This document shows positions 11,736 through 21,390 of a DNA stretch of 64,000 bases, piece by piece. Source of the stretch: Chrysomallon squamiferum (taxonomy: Eukaryota > Mollusca > Gastropoda > Neomphalida > Peltospiridae); assembly GCA_012295275.1 (NCBI GenBank), contig CM022669.1:10005989-10069988 (forward strand). Reading direction: 5' to 3'. A program made the translations under genes and the position numbers. The notes under the pieces were generated by a model. That model was not told the origin of the DNA. It saw nothing but the letters and a program-made list of their open reading frames with translations, and searched no databases. Position 1 is the stretch's first letter, and every line of letters starts with the position of its first letter.

Positions 11736-12497
11736 ATGGATCACATTTCTGTAATAAGGAATTTCAGAATCACCATTGACGTGTTCAGAGTTCTCTTCAA
11801 TTATGTAACGTTCCTCGTGATGCTAGGACTAGCGACGTTTATTGCTCCAATGAGGACGATGTTTTTAAACATCAACAAAGAGATACTCGGAGATAGCGAA
11901 GTGACGCCGGAGGACACCTTCAAATCCATGTACACAATCGTCGCTCTCAAATCCAGACTGTTGTTCATGCTATCCGATACCTCCAAAGAGGCTTTTGTAG
12001 GTTATCCAGCTCCCAACGCTCCTGTCTGGTCACAAGATGGTACAAAGAAACTGAATATTCTAGACGCCATGATTCCAGGGCGACCTCTGGTGATCAATTT
12101 TGGTAGCTGTTCCTGACCTCCGTTTTTAGACCGAATGAAGCTGATGAACAAGATCGCTCGTCGCTTCAGTAAAGATGTAGACTTTCTTCTTGTTTACATC
12201 GACGAAGCACACCCCACGGACGGATGGACAATACCTGGAAACGTCATCATCTCCAGTCATGCGTCGTTGGATGATCGAGTTCGAGCAGCAAGCTTGTTGG
12301 CGGATCACAGTGTCTGTTACCCCGTGGTTTTAGACAACATGGACAATACCGCGAGTATTGCATATGGAGCTGCACCAGAAAGGTTGTATGTCATACTTGA
12401 TGGTATTGTAATTTACCAGGGAAAACACGGCCCTTTAAATTACAAACCAGCAGAACTGGACACATTTTTGGAACAGCTGATGTCAAAGAAGCAGTAA
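11736..12497 (+). CDS. Iodothyronine deiodinase copy A (selenoprotein)
   Basis: The 253-residue product is a membrane-anchored thioredoxin-fold selenoenzyme that removes iodine from iodothyronine rings in vertebrates; the invertebrate substrate is less certain. An N-terminal hydrophobic segment at about residues 17-37 is followed by PAPNAPVWSQDGTKKLN, then the active-site stretch NFGSCS-Sec-PPFLDRM with UGA as codon 127, then YIDEAHPTDGW with the family's conserved Glu157 and His159. The frame continues after the UGA without a break to TAA at 12495-12497, giving the usual family length. I start at 11736 because GTGATTTTCAG ends at 11722, an acceptor, so the in-frame ATG at 11700 is intronic. 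The coding region is one exon after a non-coding first exon. A SECIS hairpin follows at 12696-12773. The part after the Sec codon is almost identical to copy B, unlike the part before it. Confidence 0.93.
12114..12116 (+). other. Selenocysteine UGA codon, copy A
   Basis: In-frame TGA at the position of the catalytic Sec in deiodinases, within NFGSCS-UGA-PPFLD. A homologous frame continues on both sides and a SECIS lies 3'. Confidence 0.93.
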
Positions 12498-12559
12498 TTA
12501 ACAGTGAATAGCATTTATTGTTACTGATCCTGCTGCAGCTGCTGTTGCTACAACTACAA

Positions 12560-12592
12560 CTACTTCTGTTGTTGTTGTTGTTGTTGTTGTTG

Positions 12593-12625
<33 letters not shown>

Positions 12626-12852
12626 GTATTATTAATATGTTGTATTGTAATTTAATCAGAGAAAAGTTTACAGAAACATATTATTCTTCAGTTAGACCAA
12701 ATAGTTCCTAGTATGAAGATTTGTTTATAAAAATAAAAATTGCTGAGCAAATTTGAACAATAGGTTACTTGGTTTAACAAATCGTTAGTACGTCTATATG
12801 TAATGTGTGGTACGTATTAAACCCCCACACACACACACACACACACACACAT
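12560..12852. repeat. Microsatellites in copy A 3' UTR
   Basis: (GTT)n at about 12567-12592 followed by ATT/AGT triplets to 12638, and (CA)n at about 12824-12852. They flank the SECIS without interrupting it. Confidence 0.85.
12696..12773 (+). promoter_or_regulatory. SECIS element, copy A
   Basis: The core ATGA at 12713-12716 is followed by an 11-bp helix (AGATTTGTTTA with TGAGCAAATTT), an apical loop rich in unpaired A (TAAAAATAAAAATTGC), and the opposing GA quartet in GAAC at 12755-12758. The lower helix pairs CCTA with TAGG and ACCAA with TTGGT. This is the eukaryotic SECIS layout. The same hairpin is present in copy B with pair-preserving changes (G-U here versus G-C there, U-G here versus C-G there). 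Confidence 0.85.
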
Positions 12853-13103
12853 CGACAAAAACAGACAACAACAAACAAAAAAAGAAATAAAAACAAGAAA
12901 AGAAAAATGCTGGGTTTAGTTATAGTTCGTCAATTTAGATTTTGATGACAACATTTAATTTCAGATACTAGAGGTCGCCTTTTGGTCGATATAATGTTGA
13001 GAAATTAAATAAATTAAGAATTTAAACTTTATACACATTTTTGTAAATTATAATTCGTTTTTGTGTGTGTGTATGAGTATGTATTCTCTGTTCACAAATT
13101 TTA

Positions 13104-13109
13104 AATAAA
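13104..13109 (+). terminator. Candidate poly(A) signal, deiodinase copy A
   Basis: AATAAA downstream of the SECIS, before the similarity block leading into copy B. Other AATAAA-like sites exist, so assignment is tentative. Confidence 0.4.
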
Positions 13110-13480
13110 AGAACAGTTGTATCATTACTACATCTATTTTTGTTTTCGTTATTCAATTAATTTCATCACCTTTATTAACTTATAAATTTCAAGCGCTTTC
13201 GAACAGGTATGGTCAAAGATTTATTTATAGTAACGCTAAATCCTTTACGTAAGTTACTGCACACATAGTAAATTCAATATTACTCCTATAGTATTGCTGG
13301 TATCCGACCCACGTTGCTGCTGTTATCAGTTACACAGTTCCATGATGTTAATTACAAACATGTTAAACTAGCTTTGTTTAAATATTTAGTACACAGTGTA
13401 TATCTTAGTTAGTGAAAAATAGATATAATGATCAATAAACACCGAATGAGAGCAAGAGTCAAGACGCGATCCTACTATTT

Positions 13481-13788
13481 CCCAGCCAGATCAAAGAGGT
13501 AATTATTATTAAACCACTGCATTAACCTAGACCGTTTTCGCCTCTTGTAAATGACCTTGAATCTGCGTCAACACCTACAGTTTTGTTCGTGCGTACACGA
13601 CAAAAGTTACGGATCATGTACTTCTAGTAGTTTCTTTTTTATTTATCATTTTCGCCTGTTAGTCAGTGGTCAGTGGTCAGGAAATGAGTAGTATGTTTAA
13701 TGTCAGCCAGTATTGATTTTATTATCTTGTTGTTCAGTGAATACATATTACTTTAATTCTGACATTCTGATGCTGCAAGAATTATAAG
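13481..13788 (+). other. Deiodinase copy B: 5' non-coding exon/promoter block
   Basis: Homologous to 10784-11093 and ending in the donor AAG|GTAAG (exon end 13788). It holds the same TGGTCA direct repeat at 13667-13679. The intron 13789-15253 is longer than in copy A because it contains a transposon remnant and a (TA)n run. Confidence 0.65.
13667..13679 (+). promoter_or_regulatory. DR1-type nuclear-receptor-like element, copy B
   Basis: TGGTCA-G-TGGTCA, identical to the element in copy A although the surrounding sequence has diverged. Confidence 0.4.
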
Positions 13789-14649
13789 GTAAGATTAGAG
13801 GTTTACTATTTACATACATATAACTATATATTTCTATCAAAGAAAGCAATTATAATCGAGGTTTTTATAACTGTTACTGTGTTGCACGAATGTGAAGATA
13901 TGCAACGGTGAACGAAAAATAAAATAATTGCTGTAATAATGTGATACGTGGGGGTTTTGGAAATCGATCGTTAAAAATTGGATCCGTGTAAGTAGGTTTT
14001 GCAGTCTTTGATTTAGCTCACTCTAAAAAGAACACTGATGAACAAGTTTATATACTGCTTAGCGCAACAAACTGTAGAATACAGTTTGCGATTTATTTCA
14101 CTTGGTAAATAAGGAGCTAGCATTTGATTTATCTATGTAAAAGGATTAAAGTGTTATATCTGTATTTATTAACGGTAACCTTGGCAGCTACAACGTGGCG
14201 ATATGTGTTACGGGTTTTGGCTATGCGTGCGCGTACATGTTTATATGTTAGTTGTATATCTATATATACTTAGACTGAACTATACAATTAAATTAATAAT
14301 AATAAGAATAATAATAATAATAATGTCAGTAATAAAGTAAAAACGTTCTACAAGTAAGTTGTTATTGATTTGTGATGTTGAAGTATTCTCTAACTACATA
14401 GTTCAGGTATTGTATTCTAACAAGTACGCACGCTCGCACACACACATATCCAAAGAAATGTGAACAAATAAATTGTGTAAGCCTTATTAACATACTATAT
14501 TTTATCGATGCATATTATTTGTGGGAAATGGTTACAGACATTCATAAAGTCACATCGCTTCAGTTTGCAAGTTTACGTATTTTCTAAGTATTTCTTATAT
14601 TTTTCAATTTCTCTGTTTTAGCGTATTTTTGTTAGAAAAAATAAATATA
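13789..14649. other. Copy B intron, 5' part
   Basis: AT-rich intron sequence with a short (AAT)n near 14294-14325. No additional exon recognised. Confidence 0.6.
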
Positions 14650-15173
14650 CAGCGGAACATCGGGTTACGAACTTAATTCGTTCCAGAACTCAGTTCGTAA
14701 ACCGAAACGATGTCAGACAAATGGACGCCACTCTCATTTTTTGCAATTATTTCTTTCTTAACATCTACCGTGATACGTTTATACTTTCCGCTTTTCGCTT
14801 TCACATTTTGTTTTCTTAGGCACCATATTGGATAAGGTATAATAAATAATATACACAAAAAAGCATTTAAAAAATGCGAGCGCACAATCTCAGTGCAAAA
14901 GTTATTAAGCTGCAACTGAGTATCGAAGACTAAAGGCCCTAATTCATGATATATATTTGCTACAGGGCATGCCTATAATCCTTCATTTGACGTCGGTTTT
15001 GACGTAAGCATCTATTCTTATGTTTACTAGATGTTGACGTCAAAACCGACGTCGTGGAGCGTCACTGTGTTTCGTAAATCGGGACATTATTCGTAAACCG
15101 AGACAAAAACTGCTTAAGATCACGGTTATAATCCGATTTGTTCGTACTTCGAGGCGTTCGTAATCCGAGGTTC

Positions 15174-15178
<5 letters not shown>
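14650..15178 (-). mobile_element. Tigger/pogo-like DNA transposon remnant
   Basis: The left end CAGCGGAACATCGGGTTACG and the right end, whose complement reads TAGTGGAACCTCGGATTACG, are inverted terminal repeats of the Tigger/pogo type. Both are bordered by TA, the target site of that superfamily. On the minus strand at about 14700-14810 the open frame contains SGKYKRITVDVKKEIIAKNE and GVHLSDIV, matching the N-terminal psq-type helix-turn-helix of Tigger transposases. The ~530-bp length means the catalytic domain is gone, so this is a non-autonomous deletion derivative. It contains a 17-bp inverted repeat at about 14989-15053. Confidence 0.8.

Positions 15179-15211
<33 letters not shown>
15178..15211. 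repeat. (TA)n microsatellite
   Basis: Directly abuts the right end of the transposon remnant and may have grown from its TA target duplication. Confidence 0.9.
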
Positions 15212-15267
15212 GTGTTTTTAAATAATGTGATGTCATTTTATTATTACTTTCAGAACGAAATATAATT

Positions 15268-16011
15268 ATGGATCATCTGTCTGTAATGAGGATTTTCAGA
15301 ATCACTTTTGGATTATTTAGAGTTGTCATCATGTATGTAATGTATCTCGTCATGCTAGTTCTGGCGATGTTCATTCCTCCTGTGAAAACAAAGCTTTTAA
15401 TTGCAAGCAAAGAGATCCTCGGAGAAAGCGAAATGACGCCGGAAGAAACCGTTAAATCCATGTACACAATCAAAGCCCTCAAATCAACTTGGATGCACTT
15501 GTTCCCGGATGTGTTGAAGGAAGCATATGTGGGTCAGCCGGCTCCCAACTCTCCTGTCTGGTCAAAAGATGGTACAAAGAAACTAAATCTTCTAGACGCC
15601 ATAATTCCAGGGCGACCGCTGGTGTTCAATTTTGGTAGCTGTTCCTGACCTCCGTTTTTAGACCGAATGAAGCTGATGAACAAGATCGCTCGTCGCTTCA
15701 GTAAAGATGTAGACTTTCTTCTTGTTTACATCGACGAAGCACACCCCACGGACGGATGGACAATACCTGGAAACGTCATCATCTCCAGTCATGCGTCGTT
15801 GGATGATCGAGTTCGAGCGGCAAGCTTGTTGGCGGATCACAGTGTCTGTTACCCCGTGGTTTTAGACAACATGGACAATACCGCGAGTGCTGCATATGGA
15901 GCTGCACCAGAAAGGTTGTATGTCATACTTGATGGTATTGTAATTTACCAGGGAAAACACGGCCCTTTAAATTACAAACCAGCAGAACTGGAAACATTTT
16001 GGAACAGCTGA
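15268..16011 (+). CDS. Iodothyronine deiodinase copy B (selenoprotein)
   Basis: Tandem paralogue of copy A, its ATG 3532 bp downstream. Translation starts 15 bp after the acceptor ATTACTTTCAG (exon from 15254). The order is the same: N-terminal hydrophobic segment at about residues 16-38, PAPNSPVWSKDGTKKLN, Sec as codon 127 in NFGSCS-UGA-PPFLD, then the conserved Glu and His of YIDEAHPTDGW. Residues 1-126 match copy A at about 84 of 126 positions, whereas the downstream part has only about two amino-acid differences. Near the 3' end copy B has four T where copy A has five, so the frame ends ETFWNS then TGA (16009-16011), giving 247 residues. If that UGA were also read as Sec, the frame would run nine more sense codons to TAA at 16039-16041. 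A SECIS is present at 16756-16798. Confidence 0.9.
15646..15648 (+). other. Selenocysteine UGA codon, copy B
   Basis: In-frame TGA at the catalytic position, in the same context as copy A. Confidence 0.92.
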
Positions 16012-16041
16012 TGTCAAAGAATCAGTAAAGCATATCTCTAA

Positions 16042-16431
16042 CGATAACATGTCAGTATTCGTCTAGTTAAATTATATTTTACTTGCCTTCCAATCGTAAT
16101 TAATAACAAAGTATACCAACAAAAGCGTAGAAATTAAAAATATAGGCGCCGCCATTTTCCTCAATAGTGACGTCATCGCGTACAAGTTGAACCGATTTGA
16201 TTTGCTCTGTCGTCAGAAATAAACACAACTATCAGTCTATCAGTATTCAAGCTGTGAAGGGGTAAAATGGCGGGTGTCCTTATTTTATTTTTTTTTTTTT
16301 TAAACTATTATGTTATTGTCATTATGTAATGAGCAATGAATAATTTATTTATTTTTATTGTTATTATTTTTCAAAGGTTTTGCATTTGTTATATTTTTTT
16401 TTTTTGGGGGGTTTTTTTGTTTGCTTTTTTT

Positions 16432-16466
<35 letters not shown>

Positions 16467-16501
16467 ATTTTTTATTTATTTATTTAATTTTTTTTTTCAA
16501 T

Positions 16502-16546
<45 letters not shown>

Positions 16547-16755
16547 CCCAGAAAAATCATTTCATTATATAACATTTCATTTGTTAGTTCATTTTATGTA
16601 ATGTTCTGTATGGTTTGTTGCTGGGGTTTTTTTGTTGTATTATTATTGTTGTTGTTGAGTAGCAGTAGTAGTATGTTGTATTGTTTAGTGTAGCAATTTC
16701 TTCTACAGTAAAATACAAAATATATTTTATTTTGCTAGACTACACATTACCGAGT
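16042..16755 (+). other. Deiodinase copy B 3' UTR
   Basis: Contains poly(T) and (ATT)n near 16420-16465 and (AAT)n at about 16505-16543. From about 16670 it resembles copy A's 3' UTR (shared ATGTTGTATTGT, TTCT..ACAG) up to the SECIS. The asparagine-rich open frame here is only the AAT repeat. Confidence 0.6.
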
Positions 16756-16798
16756 ATGAAGATTTGTTCATAAAAAAATTAGTTGAGCAAATCTGAAC
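16756..16798 (+). promoter_or_regulatory. SECIS element, copy B
   Basis: ATGA at 16756-16759, an 11-bp helix AGATTTGTTCA with TGAGCAAATCT, the loop TAAAAAAATTAGT with unpaired A, then GAAC at 16795-16798. It is homologous to the copy A element with compensatory pair changes. The lower helix is less clear than in copy A. Confidence 0.82.
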
Positions 16799-16819
16799 AT
16801 CAGGCTGCTTGTTTTAACA

Positions 16820-16825
16820 AATAAA
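16820..16825 (+). terminator. Candidate poly(A) signal, deiodinase copy B
   Basis: AATAAA 22 bp after the SECIS core, in a stretch shared with copy A up to this point. It lies about 280 bp from the end of the convergent dolichol kinase coding sequence. Confidence 0.45.
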
Positions 16826-16836
16826 ACATATTTTGT

Positions 16837-16837
<1 letters not shown>

Positions 16838-16868
<31 letters not shown>

Positions 16869-16873
16869 TTTTT
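16838..16873. repeat. (ATTT)n microsatellite
   Basis: About nine TTTA units between the convergent 3' ends of deiodinase B and dolichol kinase. On the minus strand it offers AATAAA signals for dolichol kinase. Confidence 0.85.
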
Positions 16874-17104
16874 GTTACTTTTCTGAAAGATTTGTATTTT
16901 GTATGATATAAAATATATCCCAAAATATATTTAAAGATTAAAAAATAAGTAAAAAAATTAAATAAATAAAAAACTTGAGCTTTTGTTATAATTCTTGACA
17001 AAGAATCTTCTGGTAGTGCAAAACATGGTTTATAAGACACTGGATTGAAAATCAACAAAATCAGCTTTTCTTAATTATTATAATTGTATTCGAAGATTTG
17101 TTTT

Positions 17105-20100
17105 TTATAAAGCTGACAACAGTGAAAAGGTAAGTAAAGGTAAGACTAGATTGTCTATCTGAAGGGTGAATGACTCGAAGCAGGACACTAAGATCACAGC
17201 AAACATTAGGCGTATCACGTTCAGTTGCTCTAAAGCACCTTCGGAAAAAAAGAAAATGATAAACATCATTTAGCATCATGTATTATTATACAACGATTTG
17301 AAATAACAAGATACTATCAAATTTCAACTTAAATACTGCTGTAAAGTTTGGTTGCATAACATTAATAAAAAAGAAATGTTTGAGTGTATTTTGTTTCTTT
17401 ATGCTTTTGAGAGTATATGTGTATATTTGTGTGTGTATTTAGTATATCTGAATACACATAAACTAATTTTTGTAAATCAATGCCTACATGAATGTGCTAA
17501 CAAAAGAAAATGTAGTATATATATTAAATGATAACAAATATTAATCATAGACAATAAACCTACCAACAGCAGTTAACAGAAGCAGAAAAATCATCTGAGA
17601 AAATGTACAACACACTGTCCCTTCAACTGTTTTCTTTGTACCTGGCAAAACAGTTTTATACATATATGATTACACTGTCAAAAACACTAGCACATATATG
17701 AATACAACACATTTATACCTACCCCAATACACATTTTATTATGACATGACATACATTTTTTTTTTAATTTTAAAGAATGGTAAGTGAAAATTCTTTGGAC
17801 TGAATTATTAACCTCATTTACTGAAAAACAGTACCAAAGGGAAGCAATTCGTACCAGGCCATCTATGAAGTCCAACCCAAGATCCACCAATGGAAGCTGC
17901 AGTATCACCAACAGCAAGGGAGAGCACTCCACTGTATAGAGGAAGAAGTGATTCTGAAATAAATAATAATAAAATAAAATGAAATGAAATGAATAGAAAT
18001 AAAATAAAATAAAATAAAATAAAATAAAAATAGTATAGTATAGTATAGTATAGTATAGTATAGTATAGTATAGTATAGTATAGTATAGTATAGTATAGTA
18101 TAGTATAGTATAGTATAGTATAGTATAGTATAGTATATACAGTACAGCACAGCACAGCAGAGCACAGCAAAGTAAAGTAAAGTAAAGCAAAGTAAAATAA
18201 AATAAAATAAAATAAATAAAACCAATAATTTCATAACTAAACACAAAGTGAAAATGTCTGACATGTTTCTGAAACTAACCTTGATTATTAACCCTGCAAG
18301 AGATCCAAATAGGGGCAGATAACCCAATCAAGAGGTAGATATGTGTAAAAATAAGTTTCCCTGCATCTTTTTCATCAATAAATAAACTGAATGCTTCATG
18401 TATAGCCTCTCCAAATGGTGGTACTCTCAAAATTCTGATAGCCTAGAAGAAATAAACATATAAATATGTAAATAAATAAATATATGTTTGTTTCAAAATT
18501 TTAAATTGTAATTTTTGTTCCAAGGATATTATGTTTATTATTAAAACTGGTGTTTGATGTATGTAACATATGTAATGGTGTCTGTGTGTGTGCATGGGTA
18601 TGTGTGTGTGTATATATACACATATATTCACACACACATATACATTCACAATCAGAAACCAAACTTTCATACTCATATATAAAAACACAGACACAGACAC
18701 ATACAGAGATGTAACCAAACAGACTGACACACACACAAACACACAAACACATATATACACACACAGAGACAAAACTGATTTTTACTTGTTTTTTTTTTTT
18801 TTCTCTCTCTCTTTTTTTTTCTTTTTAAATACAAACCTCCAAAAGAATGAAAACTGCCAAAGTCACAGCTGATCCAAGCAACAGAAACCCAACATCAAAA
18901 AAATCAGTCCAGGAACATACACAACGAGAACAACAATGTGGAAATATTTTCTTATGACAGTCGAATGTTTCACTCTGTTTTTGCTTTTTGTACATGTGTT
19001 TTCTTCAACTCTGATATTCTTCACAAACTTAGGACTGTCTATTACTTTAATTTGAGCATTTTTGCTGAAGTGAACGTTTGTCCAGTGAACAACAGTGACA
19101 GCAAGGATACTGCAAACTGACCAGTACAAAAGTAGAAACATCTGGAATAGATGATGATTAAATGTAGAAGAAAGAAAAGATGTCTTACTTGTTATTAATA
19201 AAAAGAGAAAGAAAGAAAGAAAGAAAGAAATAAAGAGAGAAAGGAAGAAAGAGTAAATAATTTAAAAAGTAAATAAAAATACATATATAAATTAATAATT
19301 ACAATATAAACAATAAAATACAGATATATACAAATAAATTATATAAATAAATAAATAAACAATTAAATGAAAAGCAAACAAACAAACAAACACAATATAT
19401 AATTTTAGAAATATCTTCTAAACATTAAATTAAAACCATGATCATTAAATTGTTCTCAGTAATGTGGCTTTTAAAAAATAACTTAATTAAAAAATAAATA
19501 AATAAATAAAATATACTAATAACTCGAGGCTTCTATGTATATGTACATATAAGTAGGTGTGTGTGTCATCTATGCATGTGTGTATACCTAAAACAGGTAA
19601 CGTAATTTATGGTTGAAAGCCTGTTATAACCAATAGTTTTTTTCTGGTAAAATATAACATCTATTTAGAAAAACAGACATACTTACTCTTGTTGAATTGG
19701 TAAATAAATATATGAGTAGCCATGATATCGGATCTCTGCCCAGGTAAAAGTAAAGAGAAGGAAAAGCTAGAACAAGGGCCACTACTCCGTATGTGATATA
19801 GAAAAACAGTGGAAATCTTTTGTGTTGAAGATAAACAGCTGCAAATGTTGACATGGAGGCACAGGTAACACCAATCTGAAAAATAAATTAAAAATTAAAA
19901 AATTAAAATAAGGAAATAAAATTAATCTGAGACAGAAAATACAAACACAGATTTACATTTTATAATAAATTATTGCATAAAAGTTTAGCGTCTTTTTAAG
20001 AGGATTAATTAATTTGTATGTTTACAAGTTTCAACTTATCGAGGCGAGGGACAATGGTTCTTTTTATTCTTGTTTTAATTATTATTAAAATGTTGTTGTT

Positions 20101-20222
20101 GTTGTTGTTATTGCTATATATGTAGTTGTTGTTTTAAATATTTATTTACCACTGAAACTGCTCTGACATTCAGGGGATACTGAAAGTTTTCTTCCTGTAA
20201 ACAAATAATAATAATAATAATA

Positions 20223-20257
<35 letters not shown>

Positions 20258-20385
20258 GATGATATTAATGATAATATTAATAATAATAAACAAATGATAA
20301 ATATAATTATACTTTAAACATGAAGAATATGAAGAAGGCTAAAACTATTTTTTGAAATACTACTCACAAATAAGAATTTTGTGAA

Positions 20386-20420
<35 letters not shown>

Positions 20421-21346
20421 CATCATCATAATCCTATAACTTTTTCCGTATCCCAAAATCCCCAAAACGTCTGTTACCACCAACAATAATTATATGACAT
20501 GGATAAATAAACAAAAAACCTATAGGTTTACCATCAACATCTGTTTTAGACTGTTCAGACTCCTCCAAACAATAAGTGATGTGAGCTGAAGTAAAACTGA
20601 GATTTCTCCAACAGAAAAACACTTGGGCAGACATCTTGGTATTTTGTGTACACCATAGTACAGTGAGAGACACAGTAAAATTAATATCACAGAATTTATA
20701 GAATCTGCAAATCAAAAATAATATTAATGTACTAAATTTGGTGTTATCTGAATATACAAAAATATAGAGCAATGTTCTGGTATTTTCTACACATCAGTGT
20801 GTTGAAGGACAAAAAAAAAAAACAGTTATTTAAATTTAAAAAAATTAATATCACAGAATTAAAAATAATTTTAATATATTAAATTTGGTTTTATTCCAGC
20901 TGATAAAAACTAGTAATGTTCTGGGGTTGTTTTTTTTACAGTGAATTAAGAAATGTAACAATATATAATTTTGGAGTGAAAAATGATGTTATCTGTAGTT
21001 TTAATATCATGTATGTATGGACAGTTGGGTAAATAAATAATTCCAGTGTTTTTTTTTGTTTTTTTTTCATTTTTATTTTAAAAAATGTATTTCTTTCATT
21101 CTGTTTCTCTTTTCATCATTCTTTCTGAATCTAGGGTGTGTGTGTGTGTGTGTGTGTGTATACACAATATTCAGAAATCGTAAATGCTTAGACACCCAAA
21201 TATGCATACATTTACACATTTATCTACCATATACTAATACACTACAAAACTCTAAAATATAGCCTACAAATTCTGTATACAAAAACCATAATCCACACAA
21301 CCACATATACATGAACACGTACACACACATGTACATACATACATGT

Positions 21347-21390
<44 letters not shown>

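Noticed and set aside
12126-12308. Minus-strand open frame, repeated almost identically at 15658-15840
   Set aside because: It is the antisense shadow of the deiodinase catalytic half and is repeated only because the two coding copies are nearly identical there.
16009-16011. Calling copy B a pseudogene because of its shifted C-terminus
   Set aside because: Only the last few residues differ, the catalytic domain is intact and the SECIS is preserved.
16163-16215. TGACG...CGTCA inverted pair in copy B 3' UTR as the SECIS
   Set aside because: It lacks the ATGA/GA quartet and A-rich loop; the hairpin at 16756-16798 fits fully and is shared with copy A.
17687-18327. Long minus-strand frames (118-185 codons) with ILYYT repeats
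   Set aside because: They read through the pentanucleotide array; only the parts at 17855-17953 and 18280-18442 are real dolichol kinase exons, in other spliced contexts.
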